From JADKFD01 sp964561825 (lineage in GTDB: Bacteria; Pseudomonadota; Gammaproteobacteria; Xanthomonadales; SZUA-5), in the NCBI GenBank assembly GCA_964561825.1, contig CAZLSB010000036.1:1-22634 (forward strand): a DNA stretch of 22,634 nt. The letters run 5' to 3'. A program made the translations under genes and the position numbers. The notes below the pieces were generated by a model. That model ran no database searches. It saw only the letters and a list, made by a program, of their open reading frames with translations, and was not told the DNA's origin. This document shows positions 15,341-22,634 of this stretch, piece by piece. Positions within the stretch are counted from its first letter, which is position 1. Each line of letters begins with the position of its first letter.

Positions 15341-16717
15341 TTAGTTCTTCGCGGCAGCGTCGGCAGCCAACATGGCGGCTGGTTTGCGATCAATCACGGT
15401 GCGGTTTTCGGCGGTCAGATATTTAGCCGCAACGCGTTTGATATCGTCGGATTTAACAGCTTCGATCCGGCCGGGCACGCTATTGGCCACTTTGGCATCA
15501 CCCCACAGGGCCTGGAACTTCGCCAAGGTATCAGCGCGATCAAGGAAACTCTCCATGTTGTTATTCCAATCGGACAACATGCCGGTTTTGACGCGCGCCA
15601 ATTCGGCGTCGGACACGCCATCCTTGACGATGTTGGCAATCAGCACATCCATTTCGTCGATGAGTTGCTCTGATTTGATGTTCGGTTTGTACAAGGCGAA
15701 CAGCGTGAGCAGCGTTGGGCCGTCGTATTCAAAAGGACCGGTGAGTCCGAATAGAAAGTCGATATTGAGGGCCATTTCTTTGCCCTTGACCAAACCTTGG
15801 TACATGCGCGATGCATCACCACCCGCGAGCACTTCGGCGAGCACCGCAACGGGCGCCTGATCCACGCTGCCCCGATCTGCAATTTTCCAAGCTACTGCGA
15901 CAGCCGGTACCTGTGCCAACGCATCAGATTGAGTAATGCGCTTTTCTTTGCTATTGAGGGGTTCACTCACATCGGGTTTGGCGGGTGTTGGACGTGATTC
16001 AATATTTGAGAAATACTTCTCGACTAGCGCAAATCCAGCCTCTGGCGTGATATCTCCCGCCAATGCCAATACTGCGTTATTGGGGCCATAATAATCGCGA
16101 TGGAAAGCACGTACGTCATCTAAGTTGGCGTTTTCCAGATCGACAAAACTGCCGTATCCGTCGTGATTGTTCTCCCACTTCTGAAAGGCATGCTGCGAGA
16201 TATCAATCCACATGAATCCGCCGTACGGCTGATTGTGAACATTAACTCGAATCTCTTCTTTAACGACATCCTGTTGGTTCTTCAATGTTTTTGCATTGAA
16301 ATCCAAGGTTGTCATGCGATCCGCTTCAAGCCACAAAATCGACTCCAGCGCCGACACCGGCGCCACTGCAATGTAATTGGTGTAATCCGGGCGCGTTGAG
16401 CCGTTGTTGCGACCGCCGCCGCCGGTGATCACTTTGTCAAAGGTGCCCTCTTTGGCGTTGGGCGTGCCTTCGAACATCAAGTGTTCAAACAAATGTGCGA
16501 AGCCGCTGCGATTTTTTGGCTCCAGGCGCATGCCCACCTTGTAGACCACGCTAACGCCGACCACCGGCGCGCTGTGATCCTCAGAAATCACCACGGTCAA
16601 GCCGTTGTCCAGCGTCTTCACCGCAATCGGAATGTCCCAGCGATCAGAATCTGCTGCCAGCAAGGGGGCGGTCAGGCTTAGACCGATCAAAAACGTCAAC
16701 AATTTGGGAGATCGCAT
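15341..16717 (-). CDS. M16 zinc metallopeptidase, catalytic subunit
   Basis: 458 residues with a signal peptide (KLLTFLIGLSLTAPLLA, cut before AD). The inverted zinc motif HLFEH (H75, E78, H79) is intact, and the third ligand is Glu154 or Glu155 in VKEEIR, about 76 residues later, as in the pitrilysin/MPP family. The C-terminal half lacks the clear R/Y pair that the neighbouring subunit retains. It should therefore pair with the downstream non-catalytic protein to make one peptidase that degrades peptides in the periplasm. The two genes form an operon read from this gene. The start codon has only a weak Shine-Dalgarno. Confidence 0.92.
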   Translation of the reverse strand: MRSPKLLTFLIGLSLTAPLLAADSDRWDIPIAVKTLDNGLTVVISEDHSAPVVGVSVVYKVGMRLEPKNRSGFAHLFEHLMFEGTPNAKEGTFDKVITGGGGRNNGSTRPDYTNYIAVAPVSALESILWLEADRMTTLDFNAKTLKNQQDVVKEEIRVNVHNQPYGGFMWIDISQHAFQKWENNHDGYGSFVDLENANLDDVRAFHRDYYGPNNAVLALAGDITPEAGFALVEKYFSNIESRPTPAKPDVSEPLNSKEKRITQSDALAQVPAVAVAWKIADRGSVDQAPVAVLAEVLAGGDASRMYQGLVKGKEMALNIDFLFGLTGPFEYDGPTLLTLFALYKPNIKSEQLIDEMDVLIANIVKDGVSDAELARVKTGMLSDWNNNMESFLDRADTLAKFQALWGDAKVANSVPGRIEAVKSDDIKRVAAKYLTAENRTVIDRKPAAMLAADAAAKN

Positions 16718-16797
16718 AGGGCGTTGGCACCGAGACAGTGGGCGAGGGCAGTGAGGCTACGCGCGCACTGAGCACTGCAACAGGGGCACAAGTCATG

Positions 16798-17802
16798 CTA
16801 AGGCTCTTCCACGTCATAACCGCGTGCCCGCAGGGTCTCGATGTATCCATCGGGTTTGAGTATTTGCGCCATCGGCAACATGGCGAAGGTGCTCTTGTGG
16901 GTGGCCAGCGCGGTTTCTGCGGCCTGTAGCCAAGCCTCGCCCAGTCGTGCGCGCATATCGCCCAAACCGCGGTCTTTTACAAATCCGGCGTTGAGCACGG
17001 CATCGGCGCAAATTTGGTTTTGATCAGTGAAGGGTAGGGCTCGCAAGGCTTCGATATCGCCGGTGGCCCAGGCGTTAGCGCGTTCTCGCATCGCTTGTAA
17101 ATCGGTTTCCAAGCGTTCTAAGGTTTTTGCGAAACAATCAATATCGTCCAGACTAGAGTTGGCGAAATCGCGGATGGCTTGGCGCGGATCTGGCAAGTCG
17201 ATTTCAATGGTGGGTTCAATCAGCGGAATTTTGGTTTTTTTCAACGCCTTTTTGATCACTGTTTCCGTCTGGCTATCGAAGGTTAATTTGTTCTTTTTGA
17301 TGGCTTTTTCATAGAGCTTGGCTGACGCGAATAGGGGCCGCTGTTTTTCGATGCCGCTGCTGCGACCTATATATTTGGCCTTTAGCGGCAGCCAACGCGC
17401 ATATAAATCGGCGGGTACCACTTCGACGAGTTTCTTGTCATACGGATTTTTTCTCGAACCAAGCGCAGCTGGCAATAAAGTTAAACCGCGGAAAAAGCCG
17501 ATGTTTTTTTTCAGTTTGGCGCTCGGACCCTTTAGAAAGGCTTGTGAGCTAGCAATAATCTGCTCCACTTCACGCGGCGCCCATTTCATCCGTTTGGGTA
17601 ATGGCGATAACACACCCAATACCCACATGACCTTATCGCCCTTGGATACCCGCCAAAGACCTGGGCCGGGCTGCACACCACTGACCACGACAGCTTCAAG
17701 CAGTTGGCTGGTCGCTGCCGTCTCCGCTGGACTGCTGGGCTCGGTCTGCGCAAGCGCGACACTGGCGTGGAAAAACAACATGGCAATCAGCAGGGCACGC
17801 AT
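16798..17802 (-). CDS. TraB/GumN family protein with degenerate motifs
   Basis: 334 residues with a signal peptide (ALLIAMLFFHASVALA, cut before QTEP). The opening GLWRVSKGDKVMWVLGVLSP and the ending KSTFAMLPMAQILKPDGYIETLRARGYDVEEP follow the frame of the TraB/GumN (Tiki-like) family. The two GxxH motifs usually considered catalytic are not present: the first reads GVLS at residue 63, and the second region LPMAQIL has no His. A basic, Lys-rich middle (about residues 90-200) is also notable. It may be a non-enzymatic member. It lies 80 bp before the M16 genes on the same strand, so they may share a transcript. Function unknown. Confidence 0.8.
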   Translation of the reverse strand: MRALLIAMLFFHASVALAQTEPSSPAETAATSQLLEAVVVSGVQPGPGLWRVSKGDKVMWVLGVLSPLPKRMKWAPREVEQIIASSQAFLKGPSAKLKKNIGFFRGLTLLPAALGSRKNPYDKKLVEVVPADLYARWLPLKAKYIGRSSGIEKQRPLFASAKLYEKAIKKNKLTFDSQTETVIKKALKKTKIPLIEPTIEIDLPDPRQAIRDFANSSLDDIDCFAKTLERLETDLQAMRERANAWATGDIEALRALPFTDQNQICADAVLNAGFVKDRGLGDMRARLGEAWLQAAETALATHKSTFAMLPMAQILKPDGYIETLRARGYDVEEP

Positions 17803-17944
17803 CGGCGACTTCTTTTCAGTAGGTTGTGGTGGAGTCTGGCGAAGGCACTGAGTTACACGCGTAAAGGGAACGTTAGTTCGCCTTCACCGGACAGCCACGA
17901 TTCAGTCGGGCGACGTACGAACGCGATCGGCGCGGCTGGGTGGG

Positions 17945-19183
17945 CTATTGCGCTTGACTCCCTTGCAACCAGCTCTTGAGTCGCTCGTACACTTCTGGAT
18001 CGTTGAGCAGATCAAAATGACCGCGGCCGTGGGCGATCCAACGCTGCTCGTCTGGAATATCCAGCGCCAGCGTTGGGTTGTCATGCGTGCCCAGTGCGCT
18101 GGCCACTGGCACCAAACCGTCCGTCGGCAGTCGATCATTGGGTAAATCGGATGCGCCACGGGTGGCGGCAATCGCATAACTGTGTACGCCGATGGGTAAC
18201 GGCACCGGTCGACGCAAATCGAGGCGTTGTTTGCCACTCGGCAACGCTTCGGCCACATGGCCAAAACGCAGATCTTTGATGCCGGCGCTGCGGCTCTCGC
18301 CCAGGCCTTGGAGTGGCGCGCTGTAGGGGCTAAATCCGATCAGCGTATCGACCCAATGCCCGGCGCGCTCCAGCGGCGCGCCGTGATGGGGTGTGCCCAA
18401 AAAAGCCATTGCGCGCAGTGACTTGAGCCACGGGAGAGATTCAAGCTGCGCACGGTGCACGGCGCTGCGCGCGACCAATCCACCCATGCTGTGTCCGAGC
18501 AATGTCAGTGATTGCATCGGTTGCGGCCAAGCTGCAAACAACTGTTGCAACAGGTGCGCGAGTTCGCGCCCATTGTCGACCACGTGGCGGCCACTGTTGT
18601 AATGCAGATAGATCGGCGTGTAGCCCAGATCGCGTGCCAAAGCGGCGCCATGATCGTGACCATTGCGTTGCCACTGTTGATCGTTCATGCACAAACCGTG
18701 AAGAAGCAGCAAGGGATGTGGACCCAATTCGTTTGTGGGCAGGGGCTTGCGATCCAAGTGCAGCACGCGATTGGCATGGCACAGGTACATGGAAATGGCC
18801 AATGGGTTGCCAGTGCGCGCCAAGTGATCGCCATAGACGCCGTTCAGCGCGGCGACTGCGGCTGCGCGCAGCGCCGCGGGTTGCGATTCGCCCAATAGTG
18901 GTGCGGCAGCCGACAGTGCCATGTCAACGCCGCCTCCCACCAAGCGCGTGACGCCGCGCACGCTGCGATACACCAAACCGGCGATTCCAGACGTTGGTCC
19001 AGTTGGGCCTAGGCCCAACGGCGGCGCCAGACCGCCGATAGTGCGATGCATGGCCTCCACCATATCGGTCACGCCGGTCACCGCGTCGGTAGCCAGTCGC
19101 CCTAAACCGCGCAAATCTTCCGCGTTGCGGCGGGTGCGTTGTTCAGAATGAGTCTTCATGGCAAAACCTGTAGGTGGATTCAT
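17945..19183 (-). CDS. Lipase/esterase-like alpha/beta hydrolase
   Basis: 412 residues. After an Ala/Gly-rich N-terminal region of about 150 residues comes the hydrolase core: oxyanion-hole segment LLLLHGLCMND near 158-168, nucleophile elbow GHSMGG with Ser232, FLGTPHHGAPLE typical of PGAP1/lipase-like hydrolases, an acidic candidate in LPTDGLVPV near 358 and a His in HGRGHFDLLND near the C-terminus. It should cleave esters; the natural substrate is unknown. There is no signal peptide in the first residues. AGGGG lies just before the ATG at 19183; an ATG at 19159 is an alternative. It is divergent from pncC. Confidence 0.87.
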   Translation of the reverse strand: MNPPTGFAMKTHSEQRTRRNAEDLRGLGRLATDAVTGVTDMVEAMHRTIGGLAPPLGLGPTGPTSGIAGLVYRSVRGVTRLVGGGVDMALSAAAPLLGESQPAALRAAAVAALNGVYGDHLARTGNPLAISMYLCHANRVLHLDRKPLPTNELGPHPLLLLHGLCMNDQQWQRNGHDHGAALARDLGYTPIYLHYNSGRHVVDNGRELAHLLQQLFAAWPQPMQSLTLLGHSMGGLVARSAVHRAQLESLPWLKSLRAMAFLGTPHHGAPLERAGHWVDTLIGFSPYSAPLQGLGESRSAGIKDLRFGHVAEALPSGKQRLDLRRPVPLPIGVHSYAIAATRGASDLPNDRLPTDGLVPVASALGTHDNPTLALDIPDEQRWIAHGRGHFDLLNDPEVYERLKSWLQGSQAQ

Positions 19184-19322
19184 ATCCCCTTTTAGTCCCG
19201 TTTGTTGGTGCGATTGCTCGACCCGCGCTACTTGGCGTTCTTAGTGACTGTGTGTTGAACTTTCGATCGGCGCTCGCGCTATCGTTCACGCCGACTATTT
19301 GCTCTTACCAGGACGTGCCGAA

Positions 19323-19844
19323 GTGGCTCTGAACATCCCTGCGGATCTCGATCTGCACCTAGCCGGTGAGGAAATAGGTCGATTGTTGTTGGCTAGGCGC
19401 ATGAAACTGGCGGCGGCAGAATCCTGCACCGGTGGTTGGCTGTCTAAGGTGGTCACGGAGATCGCCGGTTGCTCAGATTGGTTCGATTGCAGCTTTGTGG
19501 CCTATAGCTACGAGGCTAAAGAAACCATGTTAGGCATATCGCGGGTCATTTTGGAACAACACGGCGCCGTGAGTGAGGAAACCGTGGTTGAAATGGTGCG
19601 TGGCGCGCTTTCACGCAGTCGCGCCAACGTCGCGGTGGCGATCACCGGTATCGCCGGCCCCAGTGGTGGTACGCCGGGCAAACCGGTCGGCACCGTGTGG
19701 CTGGCTTGGGGTCGCGGTCATCATCCACCGGTCACTCAAGTGATTCATTTACAAGGCGATCGCGACGCCGTACGGCGCCACACGGTGGCCGCAGCGCTGG
19801 AAGGGCTGAAAAAGATCCTGATCACGCCTAACGAAGCCTTCTGA
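19323..19844 (+). CDS. pncC: Nicotinamide-nucleotide amidohydrolase (CinA C-terminal domain protein)
   Basis: 173 residues from the GTG at 19323, chosen because AGGA lies 9 bases before it; a TTG at 19299 would add eight residues without support. The protein is a stand-alone CinA C-terminal domain: AAAESCTGGWLS with nucleophile Ser34, the partner Lys probably in YEAKETMLG, ITGIAGPSGGTPGKPVGTVW, then a C-terminal helix. PncC deamidates NMN to nicotinate mononucleotide, recycling NAD by-products. Location just before recA is the classic proteobacterial arrangement. The N-terminal molybdopterin-binding-like half of full CinA is absent, as usual in this group. Confidence 0.9.
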   Translation: MALNIPADLDLHLAGEEIGRLLLARRMKLAAAESCTGGWLSKVVTEIAGCSDWFDCSFVAYSYEAKETMLGISRVILEQHGAVSEETVVEMVRGALSRSRANVAVAITGIAGPSGGTPGKPVGTVWLAWGRGHHPPVTQVIHLQGDRDAVRRHTVAAALEGLKKILITPNEAF

Positions 19845-19863
19845 GCGATATTTCATCAATAAA

Positions 19864-19881
19864 TGTCAGAATTTTCTGACA
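19864..19881. promoter_or_regulatory. 18-bp palindrome upstream of recA, candidate SOS operator
   Basis: TGTCAGAATTTTCTGACA has two perfect 8-bp arms around TT. It lies between the pncC stop and the recA start, 133 bp before the ATG, where a LexA site would be expected. It matches neither the CTGT-N8-ACAG box of enteric bacteria nor the TTAGTAGTAATACTACTAA type of Xanthomonas as I know them. It could instead be the pncC terminator stem, but no T-run follows it. Confidence 0.45.
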
Positions 19882-20014
19882 AGGGATCGCGCACTTTGCT
19901 GACTTAAGCCTGCACTAGGCAGTGTGGCATCATTCTTCCACTCGCCGCCCAGCGTCTCAGCTGCTGAGATTCGGGCCATGCATAAATCCGGTTCACTTCG
20001 ATGGGGAATTTCAC

Positions 20015-21046
20015 ATGGACGACAACAAGCGCCGTGCGCTAGCGGCTGCGCTCGCGCAGATTGAAAAGCAGTTTGGCAAAGGCACCGTCATGCGGATGGG
20101 CGATCGAACCTCTGACGCGATTGAGGCGGTATCCACCGGTTCATTGGGTTTGGACATCGCACTTGGCATTGGTGGATTGCCGCGCGGCCGCGTGGTGGAG
20201 ATCTACGGGCCGGAGTCTTCGGGCAAAACCACGCTGACGCTGCAGGTGGTTGCCGCCGCTCAACGCGCCGGTGGCACCGCGGCATTTGTCGACGCCGAGC
20301 ACGCCTTGGACCCAGGCTATGCGGAAAAACTCGGCGTCAATGTCGATGATCTGTTGGTATCGCAACCCGATACTGGCGAACAAGCCCTGGAAATCACCGA
20401 TATGTTGGTGCGTTCCAATGCCGTCGATGTGGTCGTGGTCGATTCGGTCGCCGCGCTGGTGCCGAAGGCAGAAATTGAAGGCGAGATGGGCGACTCGCAC
20501 GTAGGTTTGCAGGCGCGGTTAATGAGTCAGGCACTGCGCAAGCTGACCGGCAACATCAAACGCTCCAATTGTTTGGTGATCTTCATTAACCAGATTCGCA
20601 TGAAGATTGGCGTGATGTTTGGTAGCCCGGAAACCACCACGGGCGGTAATGCGCTGAAGTTTTATGCTTCCGTTCGCTTAGATATTCGCCGTACCGGCAG
20701 TGTTAAACGCGGTGATGAAGTGGTCGGTTCCGAAACCCGCGTTAAAGTGGTGAAGAACAAAATGGCACCGCCGTTCCGACAGGCCGAGTTCGAAATTCTC
20801 TACGGTGAAGGTATTTCCCGCGAGGGCGAGATTATCGAATTGGGTGTTGCGCAAAATCTGATCGACAAATCCGGTGCTTGGTACAGTTATAAAGGCGAAC
20901 GCATCGGTCAGGGCAAAGATAATGTGCGGCTGTTTCTGAAGCAGCACAAAGAGATCACCCAAGAAATCGAAACGCGCATTCGCGAGAAACTGCTCGATAT
21001 CAAAACTCCGGTGCCAGCGGTGGCTGCTGGTGTTGACGACGAATAG
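20015..21046 (+). CDS. recA: Recombinase RecA
   Basis: 343 residues, normal length. Start is the ATG at 20015, with GGGGAA upstream; the in-frame ATG at 19922 would add 31 residues that no RecA has. MDDNKRRALAAALAQIEKQFGKG is the standard N-terminus, Walker A is GPESSGKT at 65-72, and the L1/L2 DNA-binding loops (EGEMGDSHVGLQARLMSQ and GSPETTTGGNALKFYASVR) are intact. RecA forms ATP-dependent filaments on single-stranded DNA for homologous repair and triggers LexA self-cleavage. A 17-base overlap with recX couples the two. The tail is short and acidic (GVDDE). Confidence 0.98.
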   Translation: MDDNKRRALAAALAQIEKQFGKGTVMRMGDRTSDAIEAVSTGSLGLDIALGIGGLPRGRVVEIYGPESSGKTTLTLQVVAAAQRAGGTAAFVDAEHALDPGYAEKLGVNVDDLLVSQPDTGEQALEITDMLVRSNAVDVVVVDSVAALVPKAEIEGEMGDSHVGLQARLMSQALRKLTGNIKRSNCLVIFINQIRMKIGVMFGSPETTTGGNALKFYASVRLDIRRTGSVKRGDEVVGSETRVKVVKNKMAPPFRQAEFEILYGEGISREGEIIELGVAQNLIDKSGAWYSYKGERIGQGKDNVRLFLKQHKEITQEIETRIREKLLDIKTPVPAVAAGVDDE

Positions 21047-21497
21047 AAAAAAAGAAAAACCGCGCCGCAGCGCTTATGCTGCGGCGCTGGCCTTATTGGC
21101 GATGCGTGAGCATTCGCGCCAGCAATTGGCGCACAAGCTTGAGCAACGCGAGTACCCAAATGATGAAATCAGCGCTGCCTTACAGCAACTGATCGACGAC
21201 GATTATCTCAGCGACCAACGCGCCTTGCGCGCTAAAGTGGCCAGTGGCCTGCGGCGTGGACATGGCCCGGTGCGGATTCGCGCGCAACTGCGCGAGGCGG
21301 GATTAAGCAGCGATCGCCCCATCAGCGGCGACAACGAAGCGCCAATCGATTGGGTTGAGCAAGCCAAAGCCTTGGCCGAACGACGATTTGGCACCGACGC
21401 ACCCAGCGATTACAAAGAATGGGCGCGCCGAGCGCGTTTTTTGCAAGCGCGCGGTTACGACAGCGATACGATTCAGCGGGCACTGCCGCGGTCCTAA
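21030..21497 (+). CDS. recX: Regulatory protein RecX
   Basis: 155 residues, starting at a GTG inside the last codons of recA (TTG three bases later is an alternative). The RecX helical repeats are clear: AYAAALALLAMREHSRQQLAHKLEQR near the start, ISAALQQLIDDDYLSDQRALRAKV, then YKEWARRARFLQARGYDSDTIQRAL at the end. RecX binds RecA filaments and limits their activity, so tight coupling through overlap fits. It ends with a TAA; alaS, often next in this order, does not follow within the window. Confidence 0.93.
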   Translation: MLTTNRKKEKPRRSAYAAALALLAMREHSRQQLAHKLEQREYPNDEISAALQQLIDDDYLSDQRALRAKVASGLRRGHGPVRIRAQLREAGLSSDRPISGDNEAPIDWVEQAKALAERRFGTDAPSDYKEWARRARFLQARGYDSDTIQRALPRS

Positions 21498-21572
21498 CAA
21501 GTAGTGGTGAGCTAGCGAACCGCAAGGATTGTGCTAGGTGTCCGGTTTCGCGGTTTGCAGTAACACACGATC

Positions 21573-21609
21573 GATGCGTTTCGTGCCTCAACGCATCCTG
21601 CGGGCTAGG
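21573..21609 (-). repeat. GATGCGTT-type hairpin repeat ending in TAGCCCG
   Basis: GATGCGTT (21573-21580) pairs with AACGCATC (21590-21597) around a short loop, followed by CTGCGGGCTAG. Read on the minus strand this gives CTAGCCCGCAGGATGCGTTG, a style of intergenic repeat that I know to be widespread in proteobacteria. Confidence 0.55.
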
Positions 21610-21624
21610 AATCTTCAGCCCAAA

Positions 21625-21743
21625 CGCCGAGTACAACTCGGCGATCAAGAATTACCGCGCGAGTGCCCGGAGCGGCGATGCAGAAAAGCAACGCGAACAC
21701 CCAGCCTGCGGCAAGCGACCTGGATCGCCGACTTGTAGTCGGC
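21625..21743. repeat. REPIN-like element with two GCCGAC/GAG-type hairpins
   Basis: The left hairpin CGCCGAGTACAACTCGGCG (21625-21643) is followed by ATC; the right hairpin GCCGACTTGTAGTCGGC (21727-21743) is preceded by GAT. The two ends are inverted copies of each other, sharing TCGGCGATC at the inner border. The right hairpin is followed by TCTTTT, so on the plus strand it could also act as an intrinsic terminator for recA-recX. Confidence 0.7.
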
Positions 21744-21928
21744 TCTTTTGACTCACGCAGCACGCGCCGCCCAAACAGCCTGAAAATGCTCGAAAGTCCG
21801 AATCGTGCTGGTGCATGGCCGAACTCTGACTCTGCTAAATCGGCGTAGTCCGTTATGCTCCGAGCGTCGCGCACGCCGTGTGGCGACCTAAGGCGCTGCT
21901 CTACTTGAACCTCAAAGGCCGGTCTTCC

Positions 21929-22634
21929 ATGACGAATCCCCTGAATCCTTCCGTCCAGTTAATGCCTGCAGTCGCCAACTCCCGGCGCATCGTGCTGGTT
22001 GCGATGTTGCTGTTGGGAACGCCAGTTGCGGCGCAGGATGCGCAGACCGCGGGGGGTGCGATCACTGTTTCCACGCAGGGTCGCGTGCTACCTGCCAGCG
22101 CCACGCTGAGTGGCGGCGCCGACAACTGGGCGACGGTGCGGTCGGTCATCAGCTACCTGGGCAATATCATTGCCGGCAGCCCAACTGGAGTCGATCCGCC
22201 CACGCTGAACACTGCCGCGGTTGGCGTGAAGAATGTGACCGCCAAGGTGGCGGTGGTCGGCGCGGTCACGCCTACCAATTCGGTGATTGGCGGCATCGCC
22301 AATGACCAAATCGGGAGCAATGGTACGGTGGTCTTGCCCAGCGGCAATCTCGTGATTGTCAGCCCAAGTTGGAGCGGCGGGCGCGGCGCTGTGACCTGCC
22401 TGACGCCCTTGGAATTTCAAGCCGGTGGAGTGGTCGTCAGCGCCGCCAATTCCTTGACCGGCAGCGCGACCACCGATGCGGTGGGTTTTGGCGGCGTCAG
22501 AGTCTTGAGCAATGGCAATTATGTTGTGAACTCTCCAAGCTGGGACAATGACACGACGTTAAATGTCGGCGCGGTCACATGGGTGAACGGGACGACCTGT
22601 ATCCCGTTTGGCGCGGTGAGCAAAGCCGCGGTCG
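21929..22634 (+). CDS. Secreted DUF5650-like repeat protein (partial, runs off the end)
   Basis: ATG at 21929 opens a frame that stays open to the end of the window, 235 codons so far. Residues about 19-36 (RRIVLVAMLLLGTPVAA, cut before QDAQ) form a signal peptide. From about residue 120 repeating units appear: NSVIGGIANDQIGSNGTVVL-type, then LPSGNLVIVSPSW, then a GAVT block, and again GSATTDAVGFGGVRVL, SNGNYVVNSPSWDN, GAVTWVNGTTC. This NGNYVV-SPSWDN / GAVTW-NGTT pattern is typical of DUF5650 beta-propeller-like repeats found in large extracellular proteins. The function is unknown; C-terminal domains lie outside the window. AAAGG lies about 11 bases before the start. An ATG at 21962 is an alternative. 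Confidence 0.8.
   Translation, partial: MTNPLNPSVQLMPAVANSRRIVLVAMLLLGTPVAAQDAQTAGGAITVSTQGRVLPASATLSGGADNWATVRSVISYLGNIIAGSPTGVDPPTLNTAAVGVKNVTAKVAVVGAVTPTNSVIGGIANDQIGSNGTVVLPSGNLVIVSPSWSGGRGAVTCLTPLEFQAGGVVVSAANSLTGSATTDAVGFGGVRVLSNGNYVVNSPSWDNDTTLNVGAVTWVNGTTCIPFGAVSKAAV

Larger units (their letters stand above)
21498..21928. other. Repeat-filled intergenic region after recX
   Basis: These 431 bases hold a hairpin repeat at 21573-21597, a REPIN-like pair at 21625-21743 and no believable gene. Frames open on both strands here pass straight through the palindromes and have no ribosome binding site or family resemblance. Confidence 0.55.

Noticed and set aside
15331..15393. Upstream ATG at 15393 for the non-catalytic M16 protein
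   Set aside because: It would place the start inside the preceding gene and bury the signal peptide; ATG 15330 has AAGGG before it and a proper signal peptide.
19922..20014. 31-residue N-terminal extension of RecA
   Set aside because: RecA proteins start at the MDDNKRRAL-type sequence, which has its own ribosome binding site at 20003-20007.
21419..21874. Open frames on both strands after recX (21419-21751 plus, 21605-21874 minus)
   Set aside because: They read through REPIN-like hairpins, overlap each other and have no start signals.
1..22634. CRISPR arrays, tRNA or rRNA genes, phage genes
   Set aside because: No regularly spaced direct repeats, cloverleaf-like segments or phage structural genes were seen by eye; the repeats found are palindromic and dispersed.

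Overview
The window looks like a piece of chromosome from a moderately GC-rich gammaproteobacterium. I think the order Lysobacterales/Xanthomonadales is most likely. The reasons are a pncC-recA-recX block, a TraB/GumN-family protein, a DUF3016 protein, paired M16 peptidases, and many short palindromic intergenic repeats. The placement rests on gene content and repeat style, not on a phylogeny. I saw no tRNA, rRNA, CRISPR array, phage module or intact transposase.

Layout. Positions 1-627 hold the possible end of an unrecognised gene and a 156-bp MITE-like palindrome. A minus-strand cardiolipin synthase-type phospholipase D follows (628-2013). A 368-bp gap carries one copy of a dispersed repeat. 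Then come 2-methylcitrate synthase (prpC) and, 15 bp later, a rhomboid protease with a long C-terminal extension. At 5080-5336 a DUF1778-type antitoxin gene is cut short by a 167-bp inverted-repeat element. The right end of that element supplies the ribosome binding site of the next gene, a DUF952 protein, which overlaps a Baeyer-Villiger-like flavin monooxygenase. A convergent MsbA-type ABC exporter comes next, then a gap with the full copy of the dispersed repeat. A Pat/PatZ-type acyltransferase with a shortened ATP-grasp region follows.

The second half holds a DUF3016 lipoprotein-like or periplasmic protein (minus), a REPIN-like pair, and an ArsS-type radical SAM protein (plus). A second REPIN-like element is followed by a two-gene M16 peptidase operon (minus, one catalytic and one non-catalytic subunit). 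A TraB/GumN protein (minus), a lipase-like alpha/beta hydrolase (minus), and pncC-recA-recX (plus) come next. A repeat-filled gap and the start of a secreted DUF5650-like repeat protein run off the right end.

How the genes fit together. The clear functional units are the recA-recX overlap behind pncC (DNA repair and NAD recycling), the M16 pair (periplasmic peptide degradation), the prpC-rhomboid pair and the DUF952-monooxygenase pair. The other genes are stand-alone housekeeping or envelope functions. The most distinctive property of the window is not a gene cluster. It is the density and variety of small non-coding palindromic elements: at least six distinct types in 22.6 kb, with no encoded transposase or RAYT that would move them.
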